A stretch of 64,000 bases of DNA. Origin: Viscum album (Eukaryota; Streptophyta; Magnoliopsida; Santalales; Viscaceae). This document shows positions 14,601 through 27,334 of this stretch, one piece after another (position 1 is the stretch's first letter; every line of letters starts with the position of its first letter). Location: positions 1,717,292,889 to 1,717,356,888 of the forward strand of contig OY728125.1 of the NCBI GenBank assembly GCA_963277665.1, in the 5' to 3' direction. The notes under the pieces are model-generated. The model did not search any database. It was not told where the DNA came from and saw only the letters and a program-made list of their open reading frames with translations. The position numbers and the translations under genes were made by a program.

Positions 14601-15798
14601 TTTATATTTCTCTAATTAAACAGTTACTCCATCATCAGTGTGCACTCTGTTAAAAAAAGAATTTCTTTCCTAAAATTAAAAATTATTCTTCATGATAAAT
14701 ATAACAATTTTATCTTTAAATATAAATTTTTTATTCTAATATATCACCTAGGTAACCCCACATTAAAATATTATCCTTGTAAAAACCAAATTATGACATC
14801 TTTGACTTTTCTTTAAAATAAAATACTATAAAGGGAATAATGTTATCCAAGTGGCTCAAAAAGTTCATAAAATTTTCCGGATTGTGATTTTAGTCGAATT
14901 TTACTCATCCGATGAAATTGGAAAAAGTTTTAGAGTATTTTTCTAATAATTATAATATTATTTTATCATAAATGTTATGATTTACCCTTAACAAAGGTAA
15001 TTAAATTCACTAAAGTTTCTATTAATATTGACCAAAAAATAAAAGGTGACAATTTAATAAATTTTGATCTTATAATTAAAAATGTAAAATCCATTTTTCA
15101 AAATTCAGATCACATAACATGATAGAATTAATTTAAAATTAATCTCATAGACTGGGTGAGAGAATGGGTTTTTAAGGTGAGAATGTAAAGAAAATTGAAA
15201 TGTTTTTATATCAAAATTCAATTTACAAAATATTCCAATGATCTCCATTGAATTAATATATATATTAGTTATCTAATTTTACATTAAAATAAATTTTAAA
15301 TATAATTTCAAATCATAAATTATTTAGGCGAAAAGTCAGTTTTTAATTAAAATGTAGTATTTTTTACTATTCCTAAAAAATGAATCATAACAAAAAAATA
15401 ACAAGAAATCAACCAAATTAAAATTTGATAGTTTTTATTATAAAATTAAGTTTATTTTTCCAATATAATTTATAATAGTGTCAAAATTTATTTTTAAAGC
15501 AAGTGCTCCATTAAAATTCGAAAAAACTACCTTTAGAAATATATATATTTTTACGCATAAAAATTGATTTATTTTTATGTAATGTTTATATAACACATAA
15601 TTTGAATATTAAATTTTTTTATTGAACTTATAATATATAAATTTTATAATATGGTTAATATTATTCATTCATTACTATTTAATGTCTAGGTTATAATAAT
15701 ATCTCATTGTTCATTTAAACAGGGTGTTGCATACAATGTAAGCTTTTGAAATGACTATTCAAAATGAGAGATATACCATGAAATCATGGGGTGTTAAA
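11663..15798 (-). repeat. R1 LTR copy 2 (shared middle LTR)
   Basis: The copy begins tataacaacccgacccc (TG changed to TA) and ends ggggtgttaaa. It is 4136 bp long and collinear with copies 1 and 3. It serves both internal regions at once, which is why R1 is read as one compound element. Confidence 0.8.
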
Positions 15799-17740
15799 TT
15801 ATCCCCTACCTTATAAAATTTCATCCATTCAATTATAAATTTCACATTAACAATATATGTTTTCATGAAAATTTCATTGAGGGGTACCAACATCCGAAAT
15901 AGTGTTAATACGACATTCTCTTAGTAAGAGAAAAAGGGAAATATGATGGTCACCCAAAAATAGCCTTTAAAATAAGAGAACATTAAAAGAATGTGAAAAA
16001 TGGACGTAGAAGAAATATATAACTATCATTTTCTGATGGAGAGTGATAGAGAATACAGTGATTAGAAAGTTATCCCTAAAAAATGGTAAATTTCTTATTA
16101 TTGAAAAGACCATTGATTTCTCAGAATGAAAAGTAAATAGATAAACCTTTTTCCCCAAAATAATTTCCGTAGAGTTGAGGGATAAATTTAATATATATAT
16201 ATATATAAACACTTAATATGTAAAATTACATTATTAATTTCCATTTCATAAGTATATTCTCATCTTTTTTGTGATCTGACCTAATTTCACTTTATATTTT
16301 ATGCCAGGATATAGATGTTCAATATGAATTTTTTTATTGAACCCTGAAGATCAATAATGAATCATAAGATCCACAAGACATTCCTCAGTCATTTAAATGT
16401 TTACGAAAACCAAAATTATTCACATATGATACCCAATATAATAATTATAATTTATAACCTCAAATAATAATATCCAATGTCCAAATTAATCTAATTCATA
16501 AGTAGTCGTCAAAATCACATCTGTCTAAATTCAATGGCCAAGTTTTTCTCCTAATTCAAAAAATAAATATTCAAATTAGATTCCCAAAACAATATATTTT
16601 ATCTCTTATTTTCACATGTCAAATATATGAATACCTTGATCACCTAAAAACCGTAATGAAAACATGCACTCTTCCAAAAATAAAATAACAGGTTATTGAA
16701 TATATTTATCAATTCCAAACATGTATTAAACCCAAAAAAGAAAACATAAACCATGAGATCACAAACCACATACTTTTCCACCAGTACTATCCCATAAAAA
16801 TATATTTATGATTTATTTCTCAACATCAAGAATATATTCTGAGCTATATTCCCCCAATTATGTGCTTTCAAAAAGATCAACTTGTAATAAAATCACTTCT
16901 CTTGGTTACTAGTACTACTCATAATATGCTTCCAAATCCTAAAAGAAGAGGTAAGAGTGATAAATTATTAAAAATATAGCGCATTATTTATAAAATAATT
17001 CAGGAACCAAAATACACAAGAACATTAAAAATTAAAATTAATTCATAAACCATTTACTACGCTTCATCATCTTAATCCTTAATATATGAGGCCATTATTT
17101 TAATTCCCCTTGATAACCAAACATTACATTTTTACTTGGAAATTACTTACTTTGTGTCCTTATATCACATAACCAAAAAATCTTTCCATCCCTATAATAT
17201 TTTTACATGGGGTGTTCATTCTAACATTATCATCATACAAGAAATTTAATCACTTTTTCTCTATAGTTTCTATCACCTGTGCTCTTAGAAAACTCTATCC
17301 ATCCCTTATTTTGAGAGTTCAAGAGTTAGTTATGGTCCAAGTTGTAATTAATATATAATTATAATTGGTTATGTATAATAAAATTATTTTTAACACCAGT
17401 ATTTATGTCATCTTATTCCTCATCAACACATTTAATATCACATTCAACATTAACCAGGTTTCTTCTGGTTATATCCACCGACTAAACCTAAAAAACACAC
17501 AATGACCAATACTAATCAGAGTGAATTATCATTTTTAGGATGAATAAATCATGATATATTCTTATAAATTTTTAATTACATGTTTTAAAACAATATTTTT
17601 CATATTCATTATCAATTCTATAGTATTTTATCCTATAATTATACTTATCCAAAAAAGTCATTCACCAGGTTATGTTCTGAAGTCTATGTTTTCCAAAACA
17701 TAATTCTCAATGTTTCTACTAAATATCCTTTGATAAAAAC
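15799..17740 (-). repeat. R1 internal region 2
   Basis: The region is 1942 bp and homologous to internal region 1 in its left three quarters and its last 80 bp. It is about 330 bp longer because of a different segment between about 17095 and 17670. The minus strand starts beside LTR copy 2 with a purine tract (aaggtaggggataa). No coding is recognised. Confidence 0.65.
17727..17738 (-). other. R1 primer-binding site, copy 2
   Basis: The plus strand cctttgataaaa is a worn copy of the site at 11649-11660. It matches the complement of the initiator-Met primer at 8 of 12 bases and sits at the same 2-base spacing from the next LTR. Confidence 0.5.
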
Positions 17741-20700
17741 TATAACACCCCAACCCCAGTAACTAAAGGATATTTCCTTAATTTATTAAATTATCATGAT
17801 TACAGATGCTTCGCAAATAAAAGAATATTTTTGAAGTATTGTTAAAATAGATAGAAACATGAATTCCTTTTATACATTGGTAATAATAAACAAAACATAA
17901 TACATAACAAATGTAAATTCTATGAATCATTTAAAAATAATTCATTGATATATTCTTTATAACCTGGTAAAATTAAACAAAATAATGGTGATCTGAAATA
18001 TTCAGTAAGGTTTTGAGTATAATTCAAATTATCTTGAATCAATGAGCGTAATCAATATGGCATGATATGTAACTGACCAAAAATTCCATTTAATCAATAA
18101 ATCAATAATAAAATTCATCTATATATTATTTTATATTTAATAATATCATAGATAAAAATAATTTAACAATTAAATAAGAAAATTCCTAAATATACGACAT
18201 CATATTTCTGGTACATGAAAAAATATACCATCAAGAGCAATACTCAAGACAGTTTAAGCCTATAGGTAGAAACCCTTCTGGGTTTTCTTGGAAAAACACA
18301 ATGAGGTTTTCATCAATAGGTAAATCTCATGAGACAAGTTGATTCATCAAGGGGATTTCATTAACCAGCATGCAACCCATGTATTTCATGTCTAAATAAA
18401 TCCTTATATATCATTTAATAGATTTAAAATGAAAATTTTAAGTCAATGTGTCCCATGACACATTGAAATATTTGAATCATATGAAAAATAAAACTATGTA
18501 ATACTAAAATGAAACATTGAATACCATGAGGATAAATGTATTCATGATATGATATATCAAATAGGTGGTATTCCACAAATAATAAGTAAATTGTGAATAA
18601 GGCATATCTTATAGAAATAGAACTGAGATGATTAAAACTCTTAACTTGGACTTTCCAAAAGATTAATGTACTTTATTCGCATGTCTAACAGTTTAAAGAA
18701 ATTTATTAATTTATTAGAGATCCAGAACCATATTCATGATATCATATATAATTCTCTCACACCAACTTATCACTCATTTGTTAATAATATTTCATTGTTA
18801 ACATTATTTTGTGTGTTAACTACTTCATTTTCCTATTCATGTTTTGTTATTTAGTATCGGTTCTTGTGAATATGATATAGTTCCTTCATATCTCCAATGA
18901 AATTAATTTCATATATATCATATTTATTCATTATATACATTCTTATAGTCATTATTTAATGGTAAACATGGAAATTGAATCGCATCGCATTGTAGATATG
19001 GTAGTTCGTACATACACACGAGTGACAATATTTTTCCTTTTATGGTGACAAGATAAGGATGATTATGGTATATAAATTTTTACAAAATCAATATCATGTC
19101 ATATTTATCATATATATTCACTATTTCCATCATTATACCCATAAAAGTAATGTGGTGACGAAAAAATTATAGCCCGACGCCGAGATGGTATGTTTTACAT
19201 ACACACGCATATTGCTTTAATTTTACTACATTAGTTAAAAGGTGGAATATGGTTTTTCCATAATCATAAAAAAAATAGAATATATATATATGTTATACTT
19301 TATTTATTAATTTATCATGGATACATGACAAGAAGATTAAGTGGAAGATGAAATAAAATTTAAGGAGTCAACAAAGATGATTACCTCTTCCTTAGCGGAC
19401 TTTATTAATCTGTTATTAAGTTTTATAGGGTAGGACTTCTAGAAGTACCTGAACCTCTAGAATGTAATGAATGATATTGAGAAGGGGAAGTGGCTGGGTT
19501 TGTTCAAGATAGATTACACAATTGTTATGATTAAGTGAGGGAGGAATCTCACATTAATAATTGAGGTGATGGGTACTTTTAGAAAACATACAAATATTAA
19601 AATATACTAATGTAATTATAGATAAAAAGATATAAAATTGGTAAATGAATTTATATTGGGAGACATTTTATACCATATAATATAACCATTGGTCTTATAT
19701 ATTAATTTTATGTTTTTTAAATAATTTAGAAAATTATTAATTCAATAAAACACCACTATTCTCACATTTGATAGTATTAATTAAATTTAACTTCATATAC
19801 TTCTAGAAAAAGTGATAATTCTAATATGATACATGTAGAAATATCTAATACATCCTATTGTTCTGAAAAAAATATACTAATTCAATCATCCAAAATATAT
19901 CAACATTAATACTTTTAAAAACAATTATTCTATTTTTTAGTTAATTGAAAAAATAATTTTTTAGAATTAAAGATGAGTTTTTGGTAATTATATAATTTTA
20001 AAAAATTAAAAAAAATTATATTGAATAAAAATTCATTGAGATAAACATAAAAATATTGGTTCATTAATTTCTTAATTTTTCCCATTTTTGGAAACTTAAA
20101 TGATATTAAATACTAAGAGATTTATATTTTTTAACTATCATTGATTAAAATAATATATAATACATTTTCATGGAAAAGTTTCCATATAAAAACTAAAATT
20201 AGATCTTTATATGATAAGTGTCAAATAATGTTCATTAAATTATTTTTCGACAAATTTATGTTAGGGTTATACACTTATCTTTTTGTTTTAACCCTTATTT
20301 ATCCTTTGTTTACTCGTATAATGACAACATGGTTTTTAACACATTAACAGTTAATAAACATACTATAAATTGAAAAACGATCCATAAATGGATAGTTGAT
20401 GAAATATTAATCATTATAAAAATAATTTGGAAAGTATATATATAATGAATAATTTTATATAATTTTATAAAATATTACTAATTATATAAAATATTTACTA
20501 TATATTTTGACACTTCTCATTACTTTGACTATTAGACATATAAATAAAACAAGATACATTATAAAAAAAATCATTTCATATATCTGTAACATATTCTGGT
20601 CATCTATAAAATTATTTCATGTCATTATTTATTTCAAAATATATTTATTTTAATATTTTTATATCATTTATTTGATATTATTATTAATTAAACAATTTCT

Positions 20701-21365
20701 GCATCATCATTATCAAGACATTAAAGTAATTATGTATTCCCTACAATTAACAATAAAATTCCATGATGGATAGAAATATTTTAACATTAATAAGACTATG
20801 TGTAGTCGAATATATCCCCTTTGTAAAATCATAATAGAATATTAATCTTGTTAAAAACAAGTGTATGACATCATTGACTTTTCATTAAAATAAACTACTA
20901 TAAAGGGATAAATGTCATCTAATTAGATCCAAAATCTCATAAAATCTACCTAAGTATTATTTCATTCGACAATAACTCTTCTAATAAAACTAGGGCATGT
21001 GTTATTTTAATTTTATAATATCTATATTGTTATTTTTATTCTTAATTACTAGATTTACCCTTAACTTTTTTAATTAAAATCACTTTTGTAACTATTCATA
21101 TTGGCCAAAAAAGGGACCAATTTATATAATTTGGACCTTCTGATTAAAAATATTGAATCTATTTTTCAATAATCAAAACACATAACTAATAAAAATTAAT
21201 TTAATGTTAATCTCATAGACATGGTGATAAAATGGGTTTTTAAAGACAAAGAGAGCATGTAATGCCATGGACCCCTCCAGTCCATTCTTTTGTGAAAACA
21301 TAATGCATGAGATATTCTGGGAGGTAATAGTGACTCATTTCAAGAGTTTTCTAGATTTTTCATTG

Positions 21366-21680
21366 GTGAGTGGCATCGGTAGGTGGCGTCAATGAGTGGA
21401 ATCAATTAGTGTTGTTGGTGAGTGAAATTGGTGGGTCACATCAGTGAATCATTTCAATATGTGGCGTTAGTGATTCAGGTGCCAGTAGGTGGCATTAGTG
21501 GGTTGTGTCGGTGACTCGCTATTAGAGGGTCGCATCAGTGACTCTCTGTCGATGGGTCACATCGATAACTCATGTCAGTTGGGGATTTCGGTGAGACAAG
21601 AATCAGTAAGTTTCATTTGTGACTCACCATCGGTGACTCGCATCGGTGACTCACATCGTTGACTCACCCAATGGTGATTC
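21366..21680 (+). repeat. degenerate minisatellite in R2 5' LTR
   Basis: Imperfect units of roughly 10-20 bp are built on ggtgggtcgcatcagtgact and tcggtgactc variants. The G/C content is higher than in the surrounding sequence. The counterpart in the 3' LTR is at about 30825-31165. Confidence 0.7.
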
Positions 21681-23104
21681 AATTCCAGGTTTCACAAGTT
21701 TCACCAGTTTCTTCCATTTGACATTTTATTTGAATAAAAATGATTTTAAAACCATATTTAATGAGTTTTTTGGGATGTTTAAAATGTTATCTATCTCCTA
21801 AAACATGAAACATCCATTTAACCCTAAACCACATGTTCATGACTGTGATCCAGTATTAAGGGAATTTTGGAACTATTTCCCCATCAAATTAGGATATAGC
21901 CTATCTAAAGCCAAGAACTTTTCCACCATCACAAGTTTCCTTTAATCATGATACCTAGGCACCCAGAACCCTTCTTCTCTAAGTGATTGTGTGTTTTTAG
22001 AGAGCCCCCTTGGGTTGTGACTCCCTAGAGGTTCTTCCTGCTATTTTTTCACCCCCTATTTTAGCGCAAGGAGGAGTTACTGATCGACTATTGTTCGATG
22101 TAAGGATATCTTATTCTTTATTTAATTGTGTATCATACAGCATGGTAATATGATGTGTCTTTGAGAATGTGGTCAACCCCCAATCTTATATAAGGATTTC
22201 ACCAATATGAATAAACCTATTATGATAGCAGGTTTTGTTACTTTAAAAATAAATGAGGGGTTAAAAAAATATGATGATGATCATTTGTTTTCTTTGTTAT
22301 CGTTAATCCAAGTTGTAAATTTTATGGGTTTGATCCCTTTTAAAATCAGTCCGTTTGTGGTCTTTTTTTGTAGCAGTATGGCTTGTGGAATACTAATATA
22401 AACTTGAAAATCTGACTAATCATGTATACCTGGTTAAATAAATGGATTATTGAGGATTGAACTTGTTCTTTGATCACCCATGAATAATAAAAGTGTAATT
22501 AAGTAATTAGGGATGGTAAATATTATTACACATTGAGTTTTTGGTGTGGCTATGTACTATGTGTGGTTATGTTTTTTCTTGTGTATTGTGTTGATCATGT
22601 GGTGTTGTGGATGGGGGTGTGGCTGTTTGTGTGGGGTGTTATGGGTGGTGTAATGGAACCATAGGTTGAGAGATTGGTTGATTGTGGAATGGATAAGCTT
22701 CTTATTCTATGGGATTGCCTCTCGACTATGTAATGGTTTTTGGGGAATGGTATGTTTATGCATCGAGGCTATCGAGTATGGTTGTGATGAGGTTTTTTGG
22801 AGGGTTTGTCTTTAAGTTGGGGGTTTTCTTGTTGAGATAAAGGACAGAGTGACATGACATTGAAGAATGATAATGGAAGTGGTTGTCTGGGATGTTAGTG
22901 CAAAGGAAATGTGGAGTGGGATGTTTTATCATGGTTTTCTTCACCTATTTGGCTTGGTTGTGAGGCTGGATGTGTGATATGGTTGTCTATTTCCTATGTA
23001 GGAATAGAAATACTGGTAAATTCATAATAAAGTCAAAATGATTTGGTGTTCTATAGAATTATTTTATCAACTTCGGAAGTGACCAGCGTTCTTCCCGATA
23101 CTGA

Positions 23105-24290
23105 CTGAAAATTATAAACTTTTATTAAAAGAAAGAGAGATACAAGAAAGAAAACAAGATAAAAAGTTCACGACGGTCGAAAATGATGAAGACCGATGGA
23201 ATCCCATCAGACAACCAAAGAACCCTCAATAGGAAGAGATCTTGTGCTAGAAAAAATCTGAATCCTTTCATCTTGATTGCCTTTAGAGGCTAGGAAGTCT
23301 TCCAGCATATTACCTTCACGCCATGTATGGAGAACAAACATGTTTGAATGAATGAAAGCCTTGCAAGCACGGATTGAATAAGTAATATTCCAGGGGAAAT
23401 CCACTTTACCTTTCAAGGCATTAATCACAATAGCAGAATCTGATTCAATTTCAGATAGATGGATAGATCTTTCCATACACATTTTGAGACCTAGAAGAAG
23501 CGCTAGTGCCTCAGCCACCACCGAATTACCTTCCCCAAAGAAAGCTGAAAAGGCCACAACAACCGAACCGCGATCATCCTAAATAACACCGTCACCACGC
23601 ATAACTCCTTGCACACAAGAACCATCAGTATTTAATTTAATACCATCGATAGGAGGATGCCAACACACCCATACACTAGTAGACCTCCGCCCAGAAATTG
23701 TTGCATCTGTCAAAGTATCCGATGAAACAAAAGAATGCAGAACTAGAGAAATACTCACACATTTACACTTTTTCACAAATGAAGAGAGAAGGTTCAAAAT
23801 TTTAAATTTGATGTACTTCAAGTTTGGACGGGATCCATGATGACCAGTAGCATTCCGCATTTCCCATAAAGTCCAACAAGCAGCAAGGATGAGTAAAGAC
23901 CACCCCTTGGCTTGTGCAGAACCCCTCTCCTGAGAATTCCAACATGCTTGCAAAAATTCTTCCACTGTATCCACACACCCACTAAAATATGAAAAACTAG
24001 CAACATGAACCCACAGATGAACAACCTAATCACTTTTGCAAAAAAGATGAAAAACAGTCTCAGAATTAGAGAATAAGCAGCATTTACATTTTGAAATAAG
24101 AGGAATTGAAATCCATTGAATATTGTCATCAGTAGGAATAGAACCATTGCGGATTCTCTCGAGAAGAAAACTAAATTTATTAGAAAGGTCTTTACACAAA
24201 ATTCTAATGCCCAAATAGTCCAAAATAGGGGAAGGATGAACCATAGAACGAAAAGCTGAGCATGACATATTACCAGTGGAAGAAGACGTA
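23105..24290 (-). mobile_element. 5'-truncated LINE (plant L1 type) inserted in the R2 5' LTR
   Basis: The 3' LTR of R2 runs without a break across the matching point (about 32545-32575), so this 1.2-kb block is an insertion into one LTR only. Its minus strand carries the last part of a LINE ORF2. Downstream of that is an AATAAAA signal and an A/T-rich end at about 23110-23130. Truncation at the 5' end is usual for target-primed LINE insertion. The precise ends and target duplication are unclear because the LTR copies have diverged here. Confidence 0.75.
23207..24268 (-). pseudogene. LINE ORF2 C-terminus: zinc-binding RVT region and RNase H
   Basis: A single frame of about 354 codons is interrupted by two stops, at 24026-24028 and 23579-23581. 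The N-terminal third has the zf-RVT pattern: IPTDDNIQW, then C.C with SETVFHLF, then LWVHVASF. The last third is a type-I RNase H of plant non-LTR elements: KLNTDGS holds the first Asp, AEALALLLGL the Glu, IESDSAIVINAL the second Asp, and HTWREGN..EDFLAS the C-terminal His/Asp region. In life it would degrade RNA in the RNA-DNA hybrid during target-primed reverse transcription. All four active-site positions look kept. With only two stops in 354 codons it is the best-preserved coding remnant in the window, so it is probably younger than the LTR it sits in. The endonuclease and the RT domain are missing. Confidence 0.85.
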
Positions 24291-25432
24291 ATGTAACATT
24301 TGTGGTCTTATTTTTATATGGAACCCCATAGGTTTGGATTATTTTTTTCTACCTATATATATATATATATTATTTCCTTGTAAATTCTATGGACACCCCA
24401 CCCTATTTGAGCATTATATAATAAACACTCGCATTATTAGGGGTAAGGGTGTCTTTTCCAAACATCCCAGTGGGAAGATGGATGGATGGCCACCCACTCT
24501 TCCATAATCCATGTTCTAGGTGGTGATATCCAAAGACTACTTGGGAAGGTTGTTGTTTGTGATCCCCATGTGTGTGTAGGAGAGCTGTTGTTTCCATGTG
24601 TATTCAGGATGAGATGTGTTGTAGTTCCCATGTGTCATCAGAATGTGGTGTGGTTTGTGGACCAGGTTTCTGTGAGCAGGATGAGATGTGGTGTGGTTTG
24701 TGGCTCATGTGTCTATGAGGGGATGAGGTGTGATATTTTTGGAAGAGATGGGATCCCCAAGACATCCTCTATTAGGGTGCACGAGTGGATAATAATTGGG
24801 AATGTTTTGTGGTGTACCCTCTCAGCGATGTGCCCTATATTACTTTACATGACTTGCGTTATTTGGCGAGTTTTCCATTATTGGGGTTGGGGCGGCTAGT
24901 ATACCTTTATATGTGCTTTTGGATTCTTCTATTTTCTCATAGGGGTATTAGTATGGTTCCCCACTTGTGCACGATATACATTGGTTTTTATACTGTGTAT
25001 ACTTGTACGCTCACCCTATGTTATAAAACAGATTTTAAGTTTCCAAGAGGCCTATGTTGATCATGTTGGACAATACAAGATCGAATGTTGGGTATATTTA
25101 TGGTGTTGCTTCTTATATTTTCTTTTGGTATTTAATTTAGAGACACTTTATTTTATATCAAATAAATTTTCAACATTCTTGTGGGTTGGTTTGTATTTTA
25201 TTTTATCTATATATATCTATGTTGGAGTTGTTTGAGGATGGTATATCTTATCTCCTGATCTTGGTTACTTTAATCAGGGAAATGCCTCCCTTTTTTTATG
25301 TTATATTTCTATACCCTTGGTACTTCTTGCTACCCTATGTACTACTGGAGGTAGGACTCTAGGGTCATTATCACTCTTCCATCATTTATATCTCAAGAGG
25401 GTCATCATTGGAGGAAGGGGGTCATGAAAGAA

Positions 25433-25450
25433 TGGTATTAAAGGTGATGG
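25433..25450 (+). other. R2 primer-binding site (tRNA-iMet type)
   Basis: The sequence tggtattaaagg agrees with the plant initiator-Met site tggtatcagagc at 9 of 12 bases. It starts 3 bases after the LTR end, as usual for Ty3/gypsy elements. Confidence 0.65.
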
Positions 25451-25799
25451 TTGAGAGATATGATAGATTTTGTAGTTAGTAAAAGTTAGGATTACGTGGG
25501 TTAATAGGGAAATAGTGTTATGAGACATTGGTGTGTGACATAGGTTAGGAAATACCGACTAAGAAAAGATATTTTAGGCCCCTAGTGATCCAATGAAAGG
25601 ACTTTGAGCTTATTAAACAACCAAGTGAGGCAACACTATTTACAAGGTAGAGACCCTTGGAAAGGTACATGCATTATAATGACTTGTGTTCTTATTTGAA
25701 TTGGGAGTTTCAAGGAATTTAATTAAATAATATGTTAAAATTATTCTTAAATAAAATTCCATTCTAATTGGTCATATGAGTTCCTTTTTTACCTTTCAG

Positions 25800-26560
25800 T
25801 TATGGAACCCAAGCCATTATCCACAAGTGGCTCAGGTAGTAGAGGATTAGCAGGATGATCAGGTTTATCCATGGAGGGTTGGTCTAGAGGAGTAGGGAAA
25901 TTTGTTTCGTAGAATGTTATGTGATTTCCAGTGGCATACAAAGTTAAAGTATGCTGAAATTGTCTCGAACATAGATATAGAGAGTTGGTTAATGGATATT
26001 GAGATCACCATTATCTGGATCCATGTTTGACGGAGTACTGGGATGTGTTGGTGGTTATCCAGATGAGGGTACCTATGCATCAGTGGTGGATTTAGTTCAT
26101 AGGGGAGATAAAGGATTCTGATTTTCTATGGGTTGATTTCAAGAATGAGTTCCTAGAATAATTCTTTTATTCAACCATGAATTCAAAGAAGAGATAAGAG
26201 ATACTCTAACTCTAGAAGGGGAGTATATTGGTACAATATATTTGATCAAAATCAAGTATCTACTTCATTTTTCTATAGTTTTCTTTCCAGATGAGGAGTC
26301 TCAGGAAATATGCTTAAAGGAGGAATTTTTTCTTTCCATCCAGTACACAGTTACTCCCTAAACCTAGCGAACATACCAGGTGGTCTTGATGAAAGAAGAG
26401 GTGGTTTATAAAATTCACATGTGAGGAGGTATACTACAATAAGGGATCCAATAGGGTTATTAGAAGGGAAAGGATACCACCGGAAGGACTTAGGTACCAT
26501 GGCCTTTTAGGTTTCGACCGTTAGAGAGTCAACCTCAGCTATTTTGGTTTCTACCTTTTG
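25800..26560 (+). pseudogene. R2 gag remnant
   Basis: This is the degraded capsid-forming Gag of a gypsy element, which packages the RNA in the cytoplasm. The readable core near 26115-26330 gives DFLWVDFKNEFLE.FFYST, matching the family pattern W..F...FLE.FFP.t. It is followed by segments matching a basic KKR.EIL..L stretch, an EYIG-type stretch, and PDEESQE. The N-terminal part starts near MEPKPLS (25802) but soon meets stops, and at least one frame change is needed after the FFYST segment. No intact CCHC zinc knuckle can be read. Assignment rests on the conserved middle and on its place between the primer site and the protease. Confidence 0.65.
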
Positions 26561-26929
26561 GTTCTTGTGCCCATCCTAAAGGCCTAGGTCCAGTGTTTTT
26601 TATCTATGAAGTTTGTGGGAACCTTCAACGTCAGTTATAAATGGTTGTTTGAGATTAGTATGGTGGGATTGGACTGGTTTGTTTCCCACCTCATTAGTAG
26701 TTCTCCACCTGGCCATTTCAGTAGTAGGGAAATAGGTTTCTACTACACCGAGGGAAGATAGGGTAGGTTGAGGTCATCCTCAAGGAATTACTTAGGGACC
26801 ATGACCTAGAAATGTTCAAGAATGTAGTCATCAGTAGAGGGTAAGAGGATCTAGGTGTTTTTGTTTATATGTTGTATAGGTAGTAGTTCCAGCAGGACCA
26901 AAGATCGTTTGAGTTAAGATAAGTTTTTC

Positions 26930-27065
26930 AATAATATTTCTTATGCCTTGTGGGATTTAGGATCTTCGTACTCATTTTTTTCACCCACTATAGCCTATTC
27001 TATGGCGATTTAAATAGATAGGTTTCATGTTCCCCTAGTGTAGATTACACTAATTGGAGGTCTGA
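26930..27065 (+). pseudogene. R2 aspartic protease remnant
   Basis: The segment ISYALWDLGSSYSFFSPTIA corresponds to the retropepsin active-site region (family: VLFDSGATHSFISP), with Asp kept but DSGA changed to DLGS. In life it would cut Gag-Pol inside the particle. The region after it is too decayed to read until the RT begins near 27335. Confidence 0.65.
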
Positions 27066-27334
27066 CCAACTTGTTTGATATATGTTGGGGATGTAGACTG
27101 ATGATGGGGGAACATCCGTCCCGTGGGGATCTTTTCATGAAATAGATGCATCCATATGATATCATTATTTTCATTACCTATTTGTATTATTTACATTATT
27201 TTATTGACTATTTCTGGATTAGGGTTTTGTTTTTAGAGGTGGGTGGACAACATGTTTCTTTTGTTGGAGAGTGGAGCTATCAGGTGGGGATTTGACATGT
27301 AAAGCCTTTTATTTACTGGTTGGATTAATTTTTA

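Larger units (their letters stand above)
21258..25429 (+). repeat. R2 5' LTR, split by a LINE
   Basis: It pairs with 30710-33672: both share tgtaat at the start, gggaggtaatagtgactcattt near 21320 and 30770, a gtgactc-rich minisatellite, a TATA-like (ta)n tract near 24350 and 32631, and a ggggtc end. It is 4172 bp, of which about 1.19 kb is the inserted LINE. Several ORFs of 60-137 codons lie in it. They are not preserved in the 3' LTR and overlap each other, so they are not annotated as genes. Confidence 0.8.

Noticed and set aside
21366..21680. CRISPR-like repetition
   Set aside because: Units are degenerate and adjacent, without unique spacers, and the region is a plant LTR.
23818..24147. 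109-codon minus-strand ORF
   Set aside because: It overlaps the LINE frame in another phase and has no motif; the zinc-finger/RNase H frame explains the region.
24486..25235. Overlapping plus-strand ORFs of 84-137 codons
   Set aside because: They lie in the 5' LTR of R2, overlap in three frames, and are not kept in the 3' LTR copy. The proteins have no known motif.
25433..25450. tRNA-gene-like match
   Set aside because: Only the 12-base primer complement of an initiator tRNA is present, as expected next to an LTR; there is no cloverleaf.
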